Notes: generated from the letters alone by a model not told the origin. 64,000 nt of DNA from CAWDMN01 sp963803155 (GCA_963803155.1 CAWDMN010000032.1:1-64000), one strand, 5' to 3'. Counted from the first letter of the stretch, positions 16,978-26,529 are shown. Numbers and translations: made by a program.

Positions 16978-19900
16978 ATGAGAGGCACGAAAACGATCCG
17001 TCTCATCGGCTTATGTGGATTCATTTTACTTTATATTGCCGGAGGCAGGGTGGCAATGGCCCTGGAGACCGCTGGCAACCCGGCGATCCAGGATTTTTCC
17101 TGCCGGCAGGAAGGAGGCCAAACCGTAGTGGTTCTGACTGCCGATGCCGCTATGGATTATGTCACTTCCTACCCCAACCCGCGCTTGTTTCTTTTGGACA
17201 TTCCGGGCGCCAAGCTCCGCTTATCCCAGAAATTTTTCGATATCCGCACTCCTCAGATCGAGTTTGCTTCTATCACGCGAGTCGGTGAAGAGAAAGAACT
17301 CGTCCGGATTGAGTTTAACCTGCATCAGCCGGTTCATTTTGACATCCAAACCCAAGGTCAACAACTCGTGTTGAAGTTCTCTTCTTTAAGCACCGGAGAG
17401 CCCATTCCGAGTGATGCCCCCCCCGCTGCAATGTCCAATGTGCCCACCACCCTTTCCAGTCAGGGTGTTCTGGAGGTTGCCGAGGGAGAGAATTATCAGT
17501 TTACGCTCAAAACCGCGGGAACTCCCAATTTCAAGTATTTTGAATTGAAGAATCCTTCCCGTTTGGTAATTGATTTGGAAAATACGACCTTTTCGACTCA
17601 GCCCCAGCTGCTCGCCGTGAATGCAGGTCCTGTTGGAAAAGTCCGGTTTGGATATGGCAGGGGAGGACCGGGGAAAATTGTCCGGTGCGTTTTCGATTTA
17701 AACCATAAATCTGACTTCAAGATTGAAAATCAAAAATCAGGGTTGGTAGTGTTATTCCCCCGTGAAGTGGCAGTGGCTAACAGTGGCTCCTCACAAACTC
17801 CAATGAGGCCAGAAGCGCAACAGCCCGCGCCGGAGACATCGGTGACTCTTCCTGACGCGGCGCTGCCGACCGATTCTTCTTCAGAGCCGCTGGCACAAAA
17901 GGTTGCTGTTTCCAGCGGAGCTTCCAGCGAGGAACAGTCTTCTGGTAATCTTCAGAATAAAGAAATTGTCCCTGCCGCGGATCCAGCGGGATTGGCGAAA
18001 TTGACGATTAACCTCGAAGGAGAACCTTCACTTGCTGTAGACTCTCCGGCGGAAAATTCATTTGACTCCCCAGTAGGATCCGGGGCAAAAGATATCAATC
18101 TGCCCGAACCAGCCCTTAAAGCCTCATTGTTGTCTTTGGAGCCCCCGTCTGAGGAATTGGTTTTTACCGCTGTCCCCCTTCCCGAGACTATTGATGTCAC
18201 ATGGCAGAATGCCATCAATTTACCGGAACCGGCACAAATGATCTCTCTGCCCGTCCTGGAAGCTCCGGTTGAATACACTTCGCGGGAAATTGCATTATCA
18301 AGGATTGATGCCGGAAATCGGGAACCAGAATTCACACTTCCCTCCGCTCGGTTCCAGCCCCTTCCCAATTTGGCGGAGCCGCAATTTGAAATTTCCTCGC
18401 ATGATTTTCCAATCCGCGTGGCTTCCTTGGAAGAATGGCAGCCAGCGGAGGGGACCTTGCCCATGGCCGGGGCCAATCCTCTGAGCGCTCCCCTGAATTC
18501 GCTGATGCAAGCATCTCTGCCGGATACACGCGTCAAGGAAGAATCTCGGGATTTCCTAAAGAATATCAAGCTATCTCAACTTTATACTCCTCCTCCGGTC
18601 TTGGCGGCAAGGGCCCAACAGGAGAACCCTCCCGCGGCACTCACAACTCCTGAACCCTCTGCTGTTGTGCCGCCGCCAGCTTCAAAACCTCAGGCGCCCG
18701 CCCCGGCAGTCTCTAGCCCGTTGGTTGCTTCAGGAGGAACCTCATCCAAATATTCCGGGGAGCCCATCAGCCTTGATTTGAAAGAGGCCGATATCCGCGA
18801 TTTTATGCGGCTGATCGGCAATATTAGCGGACTGAACGTGGTGTTGGATCCCGATGTGAAAGGCGCTCTTACCATCTTTTTAAATGATGTTCCTTGGGAT
18901 CAGGCTCTGGACGTAGTCCTGAAAAATAACGGACTCGGAAAGCAACTGGAAGGCAATGTGTTGAGAATCGCCTCCAATGCTACGCTGGAAAGCGAAGAAC
19001 AACAACGCAAACGCTTGGCCGACGCTCGGATTCTGGCTGCGGAAGTCCAGACGGAAACCCGGACGCTTAGCTATGCCAAGGCAACTGATTTGAGCCCCCT
19101 GCTCAAAAAAGTGCTCTCTCCCCGGGGCGACATTATTGTCGATCCTAGAACCAACTCCATGATCATTACCGACATCTCCAGCAAATTCCCCGCCCTGGAT
19201 GCCTTGATTAAACAGCTGGATCGCAAAATCAAACAGGTGGAAATTGAAGCCAGGGTAGTGGCGGCCAATCGCACTTTTCTGCGCGATATTGGCCTCCAGT
19301 GGGGCATGATCCAAGGGAATAGTTCCAAGAATACGATGGCGGGAGGAGTGCCGGGTGATCCTTTTGCCCGGACTCCCAAACCCAGTGTGACCATAAAGCC
19401 GGGGCAATCGGGAGGAGCCGAGGGCGCCATGCCTTTGCTTGTCAATTTGGGGGCAAACGCTGCGACCTCAGGCATAAGCTTTTTTGCCGGAATAACGGAC
19501 AATTTCCTGCTGGATTCCATTATCACGGCGGCAGAGAGCAGGGGTGTGGCGAGATTGCTTTCCAAGCCCAAGATTAGCACTCAGGACAATATTGAAGGTT
19601 TCGTCCAACAGGGAGTGAAAATTCCGGTTCAGACTACCATCAATAATACGGTGTCGGTGCAGTTCTTTGATTTTGCCCTGGCTCTGACTGTGACTCCTCA
19701 AATCACGGAAGAAGGCACGATTGTCATGAAAGTCAACATCACCAACTCCACGCCTGACTTCTCGCGGCAGGTCAATGGAGTTCCTACGGTGAATACCCAG
19801 GAGACCCGTACGACTGTGCTGGTGGAGAATGGTGGCACCGTGGTGATTGGCGGAGTTTTGATCGATAACGAACAGACAAATGTGCGTCAGGTCCCGGGTT

Positions 19901-19998
19901 TCGGGGACCTCCCTCTGCTTGGCAATTTGTTCAGGAACAAATCCATCTCCAAAACGACACAGGAATTGATCTTTTTCTTGTCCCCCAAGATTATGTAA
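16978..19998 (+). CDS. pilQ: Type IV pilus secretin PilQ
   Basis: Outer-membrane secretin through which the pilus passes. Order: signal region (1-30), an AMIN domain (about 35-125) and a second one (about 155-260), then a disordered Pro/Glu/Ala-rich linker of about 330 residues (265-600), a secretin/TonB short N-terminal domain (ISLDLKEADIRDFMRLIGN, about 600), an N1-type domain with ILAAEVQTETRTLSYAKA, and the C-terminal secretin pore ending in VPGFGDLPLLGNLFRNKS and ELIFFLSPKIM. The 1006 residues make it longer than the 700-900 usual for PilQ, entirely through the linker. A GGAGAAGGA site precedes the ATG. It is the last gene of pilM-N-O-P-Q. Confidence 0.95.
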   Translation: MRGTKTIRLIGLCGFILLYIAGGRVAMALETAGNPAIQDFSCRQEGGQTVVVLTADAAMDYVTSYPNPRLFLLDIPGAKLRLSQKFFDIRTPQIEFASITRVGEEKELVRIEFNLHQPVHFDIQTQGQQLVLKFSSLSTGEPIPSDAPPAAMSNVPTTLSSQGVLEVAEGENYQFTLKTAGTPNFKYFELKNPSRLVIDLENTTFSTQPQLLAVNAGPVGKVRFGYGRGGPGKIVRCVFDLNHKSDFKIENQKSGLVVLFPREVAVANSGSSQTPMRPEAQQPAPETSVTLPDAALPTDSSSEPLAQKVAVSSGASSEEQSSGNLQNKEIVPAADPAGLAKLTINLEGEPSLAVDSPAENSFDSPVGSGAKDINLPEPALKASLLSLEPPSEELVFTAVPLPETIDVTWQNAINLPEPAQMISLPVLEAPVEYTSREIALSRIDAGNREPEFTLPSARFQPLPNLAEPQFEISSHDFPIRVASLEEWQPAEGTLPMAGANPLSAPLNSLMQASLPDTRVKEESRDFLKNIKLSQLYTPPPVLAARAQQENPPAALTTPEPSAVVPPPASKPQAPAPAVSSPLVASGGTSSKYSGEPISLDLKEADIRDFMRLIGNISGLNVVLDPDVKGALTIFLNDVPWDQALDVVLKNNGLGKQLEGNVLRIASNATLESEEQQRKRLADARILAAEVQTETRTLSYAKATDLSPLLKKVLSPRGDIIVDPRTNSMIITDISSKFPALDALIKQLDRKIKQVEIEARVVAANRTFLRDIGLQWGMIQGNSSKNTMAGGVPGDPFARTPKPSVTIKPGQSGGAEGAMPLLVNLGANAATSGISFFAGITDNFLLDSIITAAESRGVARLLSKPKISTQDNIEGFVQQGVKIPVQTTINNTVSVQFFDFALALTVTPQITEEGTIVMKVNITNSTPDFSRQVNGVPTVNTQETRTTVLVENGGTVVIGGVLIDNEQTNVRQVPGFGDLPLLGNLFRNKSISKTTQELIFFLSPKIM

Positions 19999-20116
19999 TT
20001 CGAGGGGGCTGAGTTGGCTTGTCTTTTGGCTGGAGAGGGAGAGTTGGAGGATTCTTTTTTCCAAGCCATGGGCATCGGTTTTTAAATCTTGATTCATCCT
20101 CTTTTTCTTAAACCCC

Positions 20117-20476
20117 ATGTTTGCTGAAATTCTTGAGTCAATAATGAAGAAGGTGGAGGGAACTCTCGGTGCCGTGATCATGGGGATGGACGGCATCTCC
20201 ATTGAGAAGCGGAGCCTGGATGGAACAACTGGCTTGGAAATTCTGGCGGCTGAGTACACTTCGCTGCTGCGGGCGGCATCATGCGCAACCCCGGAATTAG
20301 AGGCCGGCCCTTTGGAGGAGCTGATCGTTTCCACCGGCGATCAGATCATCCTGGTTCAAATGGTGACGGCCGAATACTTTGTTCTGGCCTTGCTTTCCCG
20401 CGAAGGGAACTTGGGCAGAGCTCGGTTTGAGCTTAAAAAGGCCAAATATATTTTGGCAAAAGAATTGGCTTTTTAA
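20117..20476 (+). CDS. Roadblock/LC7-domain protein (MglB-like)
   Basis: A 119-residue single-domain Roadblock/LC7 protein: LGAVIMGMDGISIEKR at the start, then a long helix, GDQIILVQMVTAEYFVLALLSREGNLGRARFELKKA. This family includes MglB, the GTPase-activating partner of MglA, which sets cell polarity and pilus pole in myxobacteria and Thermus. No MglA-type GTPase gene is adjacent. Position 118 bp after pilQ suggests, but does not prove, a role in pilus localisation. No good ribosome site precedes the ATG, but the N-terminus aligns well with relatives. Confidence 0.85.
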   Translation: MFAEILESIMKKVEGTLGAVIMGMDGISIEKRSLDGTTGLEILAAEYTSLLRAASCATPELEAGPLEELIVSTGDQIILVQMVTAEYFVLALLSREGNLGRARFELKKAKYILAKELAF

Positions 20477-20793
20477 TTTCCGCTCTTTTTTCCGTGCCTT
20501 TCTGCCCTTTCTCGAGTGGGGAGGCTTCGCCAGTGGTTCAGATGAAATTGGGGTGGCATCCTCTAATAATGAGGATTACCCTCAGGGTGCGCACTCATTA
20601 TCCCCCAGCCAGACCAAGAACTATAAAGTCTGCGCTTCCCTTTCTATCTCTGCCCGAGATCGGGACAACATCTCTAAATTCAATTGTCTTTTTTCGGCTC
20701 AGCCGATATACTGACCCGCTGTTAGCATGGTCCGGCCGCTTAACCTGTTGACCCGCTTGTTCCCGAAAAGGCAAGGAGCACATCGAGGTTTAC
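20477..20793. other. Intergenic, probable acc promoter
   Basis: A 317-bp gap between the Roadblock gene and accB. No RNA gene or repeat seen; the AAGGAGCA site at its right end serves accB. Confidence 0.45.
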
Positions 20794-21294
20794 ATGAAAA
20801 TTGATGAAATTAAAGAATTGATTGAATCCGTCGCGCAACATGGTATTACCGAACTGGATATTGATTCGAGCGGAATGAAATTAAAAATCCGCAAAGAATT
20901 GCCGTCCTCCTCGGTGATGGTGTCCTCTGTTCCCGCCGCGATCCCGGGAGGTGCTTCATTGGCTCCGCCGACTCCTCCTCTTTCGGGCGAAGCCGCTTCG
21001 CCGGCATTGGTCTCCGGCCCGCCGACTCCCTCTGAAGCCGGTGATTTATTCCTGGTTCGCTCTCCTATCGTCGGGACTTTTTATCATGCACCCAATCCCA
21101 ATTCAGATCCCTTCGTAAAGGTGGGGGATGTCGTGGAACCCGGCCGAGTGCTCTGCATTGTGGAAGCCATGAAGCTGATGAACGAAATTGAATCGGAAGT
21201 CGGCGGGGAGATCGCGGAAATATTTGTCGAGAATGGGGAACCTGTGGAATTTGGACAGGCCCTTTTTGGGATTCGACTCGCCAAGAAAGCTTGA
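20794..21294 (+). CDS. accB: Biotin carboxyl carrier protein of acetyl-CoA carboxylase
   Basis: Carries biotin between the carboxylase and transferase half-reactions of acetyl-CoA carboxylase, the first step of fatty-acid synthesis. An N-terminal helix-rich segment (1-40) and a Pro/Ala/Ser linker (about 45-80) lead into the biotinyl domain with IVGTFYHAPNPNSDPFVKVGD and the biotin attachment motif EAMKLMNEIE (Lys in AMKLM). The C-terminus GEPVEFGQALFGI is typical. Length 166 is normal. accC follows after 283 bp on the same strand. Confidence 0.97.
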   Translation: MKIDEIKELIESVAQHGITELDIDSSGMKLKIRKELPSSSVMVSSVPAAIPGGASLAPPTPPLSGEAASPALVSGPPTPSEAGDLFLVRSPIVGTFYHAPNPNSDPFVKVGDVVEPGRVLCIVEAMKLMNEIESEVGGEIAEIFVENGEPVEFGQALFGIRLAKKA

Positions 21295-21577
21295 AGTGGG
21301 AAAACTGGGTCAAGAACCTTTCCCTCCGGAGGAGCAGATCAGTTTCCATTACCGAGCACCGTGCCCGTCTTCTGTCAATTTTGAAATCGGTATGGCCCTC
21401 TCGCTGAACCAAATGCAGGACTTTATTTCCATCCCAAGGGTTTTTGATTTCCGTAGTCTGATGCCACGGCTTTCTCCAATCTGATTCTTGTTCTGAATTT
21501 TCAGGGCTGTTGCCTCTCGGGAATCAGTACGAGGTTCCCAGTGGCTTCATAATTTTATTCAACCGGAAACAATCGGC

Positions 21578-22915
21578 ATGTTCAAGAAGATATTGATTGC
21601 CAATCGTGGGGAAATAGCGCTCCGCGTGATCATTGCCTGTAAAGAACTGGGCATCCGCACGGTTGCGGTTTTTTCGGAGGCAGACAGAAATTCGCTGCAT
21701 GTTCGTTTTGCCGATGAAGCCGTCTGTATCGGCTCATCCCGCAGTGGTGACAGTTATTTGAAAATTCCGCATGTGATTAGCGCCGCGGAAATCACCAACG
21801 TGGATGCCATTCATCCCGGATATGGGTTCCTTTCAGAAAATGCCTATTTCGCGGAAGTTTGTGAAGCCTGTCATATTAAGTTTATCGGGCCTCCCCCCAA
21901 TGTGATCCGGCTGATGGGAGATAAGGCCCGGGCTTTGGAGGCCATGTCACGCGCCGGTTTGCCCATCCTGCCCGGGAGCCATGGGATCCTGGAATCTATA
22001 GAGGCTGCTCTCTCTTGTGCCGAATCGATAGGTTACCCAGTCATCATCAAAGCGACCGCCGGCGGCGGGGGCAGAGGCATGCGGATCGCCCGCAGCGGTG
22101 AAGATCTTCGGGCTGCGTATGAGACGGCACAAAATGAGGCTCGGATTGCCTTTGGAGTTCCCGACATCTATATAGAAAAATATATCGAGAATCCCCGGCA
22201 TATCGAGTTTCAGGTGATGGGCGATAATTTTGGCAAAGTCATCCACTTTGGGGAAAGGGAATGCACCATTCAGCGGCGCCACCAAAAACTGCTGGAAGAG
22301 TCTCCTTCGGTGGCCATGACTCCCGAACAGCGCGAAAAGATCGGCGGCGAGGTCGAGAAGGCTCTCATCAATGTTGGTTATTCCAACGCTGGGACGGTGG
22401 AATTTCTGGTGGATGAGAAAATGAATTTTTATTTCATGGAGATGAATACGCGGATCCAGGTCGAGCATCCCGTGACCGAAATGGTGACGGGAATTGATCT
22501 CGTAAAGCTGCAAATCATGCTGGCGGCGGGAGCCCATCTCCATTTTGAAAAACACCTTCAACCCCATGGACACAGTATTGAATGCCGCATCAATGCCGAA
22601 GATCCCGAGACGCTGATCCCTTCCCCCGGGAAGATCACTTCCTTCAATGTCCCCGGCAGTATTGGAGTGAGGGTGGACACCGCGGCCTATTCGGAATATG
22701 TTGTCTCTCCTTATTACGACTCCCTCTTGGCCAAATTAATCGTCCACGCCGAAAACCGGTCTGCCGCCATCCGCAAAATGGAGCGGGCACTGGAGACCTT
22801 TATCATAGAAGGGATCAAGACCAATATTCCACTCCAGAAGAAGATTGTGCGCGATCCCGATTTTGTTTCGGGCAATTTCAGCACTAAATTCATGGAACGA
22901 TTTATGAAAGGATGA
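21578..22915 (+). CDS. accC: Acetyl-CoA carboxylase, biotin carboxylase subunit
   Basis: ATP-grasp enzyme that carboxylates biotin on AccB. N-terminal pre-ATP domain starts MFKKILIANRGEIALRVI. The glycine-rich ATP loop KATAGGGGRGMRIAR lies near residue 155, and the catalytic EMNTRIQVEHPVTEMVTGID motif near residue 288. The biotin-carboxylase C-terminal domain follows (EDPETLIPSPGKI). The 445 residues match the family. A stop is followed at once by tandem GGATGAG-like heptamers (22908-22937). Confidence 0.97.
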   Translation: MFKKILIANRGEIALRVIIACKELGIRTVAVFSEADRNSLHVRFADEAVCIGSSRSGDSYLKIPHVISAAEITNVDAIHPGYGFLSENAYFAEVCEACHIKFIGPPPNVIRLMGDKARALEAMSRAGLPILPGSHGILESIEAALSCAESIGYPVIIKATAGGGGRGMRIARSGEDLRAAYETAQNEARIAFGVPDIYIEKYIENPRHIEFQVMGDNFGKVIHFGERECTIQRRHQKLLEESPSVAMTPEQREKIGGEVEKALINVGYSNAGTVEFLVDEKMNFYFMEMNTRIQVEHPVTEMVTGIDLVKLQIMLAAGAHLHFEKHLQPHGHSIECRINAEDPETLIPSPGKITSFNVPGSIGVRVDTAAYSEYVVSPYYDSLLAKLIVHAENRSAAIRKMERALETFIIEGIKTNIPLQKKIVRDPDFVSGNFSTKFMERFMKG

Positions 22916-22937
22916 GGGATGAAGGATGAGGGATGAA
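22908..22937 (+). repeat. Tandem GGATGAG/GATGAAG heptamers
   Basis: About four imperfect 7-bp units of the GGATGAG type overlapping the accC stop. The same motif recurs on the opposite strand between gatC and gatA (about 39650-39690) and in part near 24030. Confidence 0.5.
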
Positions 22938-23118
22938 CGAAGAGAATTGGAGATTTTCTTCAAGCAGAATTCCTTAGACCTTGGCCAAATGGCCTTTCGC
23001 GAAGGATAAGGATTCTGTCCCAATTCGGGCGTTCCCATCAGAATCTTCTCTCCGCTTGATTGATCGCCCTTCCTGTTCTGATCTTCATCGATTGCGGTTC
23101 ACCCATTACGAAAAGAAT

Positions 23119-23748
23119 ATGCCATTTGTATTACCGCCTCTTTACCCCATCATCGATACGGATTTGTGTCCATTTCCCATGGCATCGATAATGTCTCAGA
23201 TGGCTGATGCCGGGATCACCTTGGTGCAATTGCGCGCCAAGCAACTTACCTCGCGCGACTTTTTTCATCAAGCAGTGCAGATGATGGAATTGGCGGACCG
23301 TCTGGGACTTCAAGTGATTGTGAATGACCGTGCTGACATTGCCCTGTTATCGGGAGCCTTGGGTGTGCACATGGGCCAGAAAGATCTGCCGGTAGAAGCT
23401 GCCCGGACAGTGATGGGGAAGGAAAAGATCATCGGTTTTTCGACTAGCTCCGCTGAACAGGCGCGGCTGGCCCAGCTTTCCAGTTCTGACTATGTGGCCG
23501 TGGGTCCGATCTTCCCTACCCGCAGCAAAGACAATCCAGATCCCATTGTCGGTAGAGCAGAATTAATGGAAATTCGCCGGCTTGTCAGCAAACCGCTGGT
23601 GGCCATCGGAGGTATCACCGCGGAGAATGCGGCGCCGCTTTATGAGCTCGGCATCGACTCGGTATCCGTGATTCAGGATCTGATGAGGGCGCAAAATCTT
23701 GCGGGCCGCGTGAAGCAGTATCTTGCCGCCGCGCGAAGACGAAGCTGA
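23119..23748 (+). CDS. thiE: Thiamine-phosphate synthase
   Basis: Joins the thiazole phosphate and HMP-diphosphate to make thiamine phosphate. TIM-barrel protein with the ThiE motifs LVQLRAKQLTSRDF, VIVNDRADIALLSGALGVHMGQKDLP, the phosphate-binding VGPIFPTRSKDNPDP, and PLVAIGGITAENA. I start at the ATG at 23119 (209 residues, usual length), because the upstream in-frame stretch from 22981 has no family match. It is not next to other thi genes. No thiamine riboswitch is evident upstream. Confidence 0.93.
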   Translation: MPFVLPPLYPIIDTDLCPFPMASIMSQMADAGITLVQLRAKQLTSRDFFHQAVQMMELADRLGLQVIVNDRADIALLSGALGVHMGQKDLPVEAARTVMGKEKIIGFSTSSAEQARLAQLSSSDYVAVGPIFPTRSKDNPDPIVGRAELMEIRRLVSKPLVAIGGITAENAAPLYELGIDSVSVIQDLMRAQNLAGRVKQYLAAARRRS

Positions 23749-24215
23749 TCAGCTTATTACGATCCATGATGAGGACTCCTTCTAAAGGTAAAGGACGATT
23801 CGCTTCCAACTTTGTTGTTCATTCAGATTTCACGAGTGCTCAAGACATCTCAGTATCATTTCTCTCGGATAATGGATTGCCCCACTCATTTTTTTCGAGG
23901 CGGGTGATCTTCAGGCCTCACAAAAAACCTACGGTTCGCCGGAAATCGCTCCGCATGGCTACTCTCGGAAATGCCGGTTATAGTTGAGGACGATTTCATA
24001 ATTCAGACCTACAAATCCACTTTTCACCCCTCATCCTTTAATCTCCAATCCACAATCCGCATTCATCCTTCAAGATTCTTCTTTTTCTTTCTCCATGCTC
24101 TTCGCGTGCTTAGTGGTTTATTTATTTCTATCTTTCCCCATCGACCCTCACGCCCACCGATTTCACCTTTGCAAACCTCACCACTTTTGGTAAACTTACC
24201 GTCGCCTCTCAGAGT
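23749..24215. other. Intergenic, no gene seen
   Basis: About 467 bp between thiE and the tRNA gene. A TCATCC-type heptamer remnant occurs near 24030. No coding sequence or clear terminator. Confidence 0.45.
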
Positions 24216-24292
24216 GCGCCCGTAGCTCAGCTGGATAGAGCGCTTGCCTCCGGAGCAAGAGGTCCCGCGTTCGAATCGCGGCGGGCGTACCA
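24216..24292 (+). tRNA. tRNA-Arg (anticodon CCG)
   Basis: Full cloverleaf with encoded CCA. The acceptor stem GCGCCCG pairs with CGGGCGT, the D arm is GCTC-AGCTGGATA-GAGC, the anticodon loop CTCCGGA gives CCG, and the T arm CCGCG-TTCGAAT-CGCGG is perfect. It reads the CGG codon. The 3' side is followed by decayed defence-gene debris and repeats, as is common beside tRNA integration sites, though no duplicate of the tRNA 3' end was found. Confidence 0.97.
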
Positions 24293-24467
24293 CTTCTTTC
24301 AATCACTTGCCAGATTTCACCTGTTCCAGGTTGTAACCAATGAATTTCTCCTCGCTAGCTCTATAGGGTCGTCTCATAGACAAAAACTAAAAGGGGAAAA
24401 ACGTGTGACTGTCTTAAATCGCAAATGATCAATGGAAGCTCATTATCAAAATTCGTCTAGGTCTCGA

Positions 24468-24945
24468 TTATCCTAAACGTTGGGCAATATTAGTAATGAA
24501 TTTCCATGATCTTTCCAGATCAAATTGACTGTAGTCCTGGGGCCTCAGCACCGGCTTGAGATGCGTCTCCATTTGCATGGCCAGTTCAGTCTTGCGGCTG
24601 GAAGCCACATTGACCGGCAAATTGCCGGGAATTGCGATTTTTCTTCGAATGAGAATGGGGAGACTTTTATCTTTGATTTGCTTTGGTAAAGTTTTCAATG
24701 CATAGTCAATGTCAAAGAAATCCCGGATGGCGGGTTCTTGCCGAGTCAAGGCTGCCCTGATCTTTTCTGCATAGGCTTCCCGCAAAGAAAGTGTCCGAAC
24801 AGGGATTAGAGGCAGAACTTCTCCCAAGGAATAGGGATTTCTGAGAATTGTATCGGCGGGAAATGTAATTGACTTTGATCACTAAGCTTGTCAATGATTG
24901 TCCCCTTACGTTTGTTACAATGTCACTTGTACCCCCAAATTTCAT
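24468..24945 (-). pseudogene. Decayed AbiEii-type nucleotidyltransferase toxin gene
   Basis: The intact stretch from about 24880 down to 24468 encodes the C-terminal half of an AbiEii/type IV toxin: ITFPADTILRNPYSLGEV followed by the hallmark LSLREAYAEKIRAALTRQEPAIRDFFDIDYAL, where family members have an E..AEK.RA..(T)R...RDFYD pattern. Upstream in this frame there are several stops. A different frame (24945 to about 24870) may hold the preceding segment, so at least one frameshift is needed. The N-terminal nucleotidyltransferase motif (GGT...) is absent and its place is taken by dispersed repeat R2. No AbiEi antitoxin is present. I conclude it is a non-functional remnant. Confidence 0.7.
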
Positions 24946-25040
24946 AATAGGGGGAAAACAGCTTTCACATTTTCTAAATGCCCTTGGATGAAGCTGATCG
25001 GATATTACCGGAGGGGATGGATCAAATTTTTTTTGAAATC

Positions 25041-25190
25041 TAAGGAGCCACCCATGCCAGCGTGGCTGACACAGCCAAACAATGAAATTGAGATAATAGA
25101 GGCGGCCTGCCCTCAGGCCATCTGAACATGTTAGGCAAACTAAGGCGGGGTGAGGTCACTCCGCCTCCATTCACGCTATTTTCTAGGAAG
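25041..25190 (+). repeat. Dispersed modular intergenic repeat, copy R2
   Basis: Starts with TAAGGAGCCACCCATGCCAG, continues through the GAGGCGGCCTGCCCTCAGGC block and ends CCGCCTCCATTCACGCTATT followed by TTCTAGGAAG. The GAGGCGG and CCGCCTC blocks are inverted repeats, so the module can fold into a hairpin. It lies just upstream of the SYLF gene. Confidence 0.7.
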
Positions 25191-25396
25191 TCTACTTCAA
25201 CCGGGGTCTGGCTCCCCTGGCGGGGTTTGGCATCTAGTGAAGGCCAAGGGCCTCTCTGGCTCTCGGCCCGGCTTCATTGCTAGGCAAGAGCTCGCACATT
25301 GGATGGAAGGGGATGTCGGGCAATTACAAACCATATCTTTCAACCCGCGGAAACACTTCTTCTCGATTTAATTCGAGAGGAAAAGGAGAATTGAAA

Positions 25397-26089
25397 ATGA
25401 AATGGAACAAGTATGGTGTGATTTTTGCGGCAGTATTCGCAATGGCGGCAGGCAACTTTTTCGCGGCTGAAAAAGCGGTGGAACGCGCTAACACCGCGGC
25501 CACGGTGCTAACTGAAGTGATGGGAACTCCGGAACATGCCATTCCCAGTGAGCTTTTCAACAAATGTCAATGCGTCGCCATTATTCCTGGCGTGAAGAAA
25601 GCGGGTCTCGGGTTGGGGGGCCAGTATGGCAAGGGAGTCCTCAATTGCCGGGGCAAGGGAGGAAAGGGATGGAGTGGACCCTCCACGGTGCGAATTGAAG
25701 GGGGTAGTTTTGGTCTGCAGATTGGGGGGAGTTCCACCGATGTCATTCTGTTGGTCTTGAATGAGCGCGGGGCGGAAAAATTGCTGCAAAGTAAATTCAC
25801 GGTTGGAGCCGACGCCGCCGCGGCGGCGGGGCCGGTTGGCCGGAATGCGAAAGCCGAGACAGACCTTCAAATGCATGCTGAAATCCTATCCTATTCACGG
25901 TCAAGAGGGGCTTTTGCCGGCATTTCTCTGGATGGTTCCACTCTGCGGCAAGATGCTGACGATAACAAGGCCATCTATGGGAAGGAAGTCACCCCTCAGC
26001 AAATCATCAGCGGGGCTGTCGCTCCGCCTGCATCCGTGAAAATGCTGTTGGACACTTTGAATAAATACTCACCAGTCAAAGAAAAATGA
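25397..26089 (+). CDS. Secreted SYLF-domain lipid-binding protein (Ysc84/DUF500)
   Basis: Exported protein with a SYLF/Ysc84 domain, which binds phosphoinositides or other lipids in eukaryotic members; the bacterial role is unclear. The ATG at 25397 follows AAAAGGAG and gives a signal peptide (about 1-24, cleavage near FFAAE). The domain covers residues about 60-225 with CVAIIPGVKKAGLGLGGQYG, GWSGPSTVRIEGGSFGLQIG, VGADAAAAAGPVGRNA and SRGAFAGISLDGSTL. Its 230 residues are typical. It appears to be transcribed alone. Confidence 0.9.
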   Translation: MKWNKYGVIFAAVFAMAAGNFFAAEKAVERANTAATVLTEVMGTPEHAIPSELFNKCQCVAIIPGVKKAGLGLGGQYGKGVLNCRGKGGKGWSGPSTVRIEGGSFGLQIGGSSTDVILLVLNERGAEKLLQSKFTVGADAAAAAGPVGRNAKAETDLQMHAEILSYSRSRGAFAGISLDGSTLRQDADDNKAIYGKEVTPQQIISGAVAPPASVKMLLDTLNKYSPVKEK

Positions 26090-26358
26090 AGATTTCGCGG
26101 AGCTTTTGAGAAAGGAGCGGAGGGATTCGCAAAGAGCGTACAGCGAAGATGACAAAAATATCCATAGGGATGAGATCTTGCCAAAGGGAAGAGCGCCTCA
26201 ATGGAGCTTCATTTGCCAGGCCTGGAAGACGATGAACAGTAGGCGGGTTTGATTGCCATGGAGCAGGCCAAGAACCTGAGCGGAAAACGCTAAAGCCAAT
26301 ACATAGGCCCCAAGCAGCGGATCAAAATCGTCTTTGTCCCCCCATTAAGTTTCGTGGC

Positions 26359-26382
26359 GCAGACCCGATCGGACGGGTCTGC
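26359..26382. terminator. Hairpin GCAGACCCG/CGGGTCTGC, possible terminator
   Basis: A perfect 9-bp stem with a 6-nt loop, followed after 8 nt by TTTTT. It lies about 270 bp beyond the SYLF stop. It could end that transcript or be part of an old repeat. Confidence 0.4.
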
Positions 26383-26529
26383 TGCCTTAGTTTTTAGCGA
26401 CAACGTACTTTTATCGCGGCAATGCCACAGTTCTGGTGCCGAAAAGCAACGTATCAAAGGTTAAGGTCCACTCAGGTTTTTCTCCCTTTTATTATTTCAC
26501 GTCGTGGATTCCTGCGATCGGGATATTCC

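Noticed and set aside
22981..23118. N-terminal extension of ThiE from 22981
   Set aside because: The extra 46 residues have no ThiE similarity, and the ATG at 23119 gives the normal length.
24828..24945. Selenocysteine reading of the TGA upstream of the AbiEii fragment
   Set aside because: Several further stops lie in the same frame upstream, so this is decay rather than recoding.
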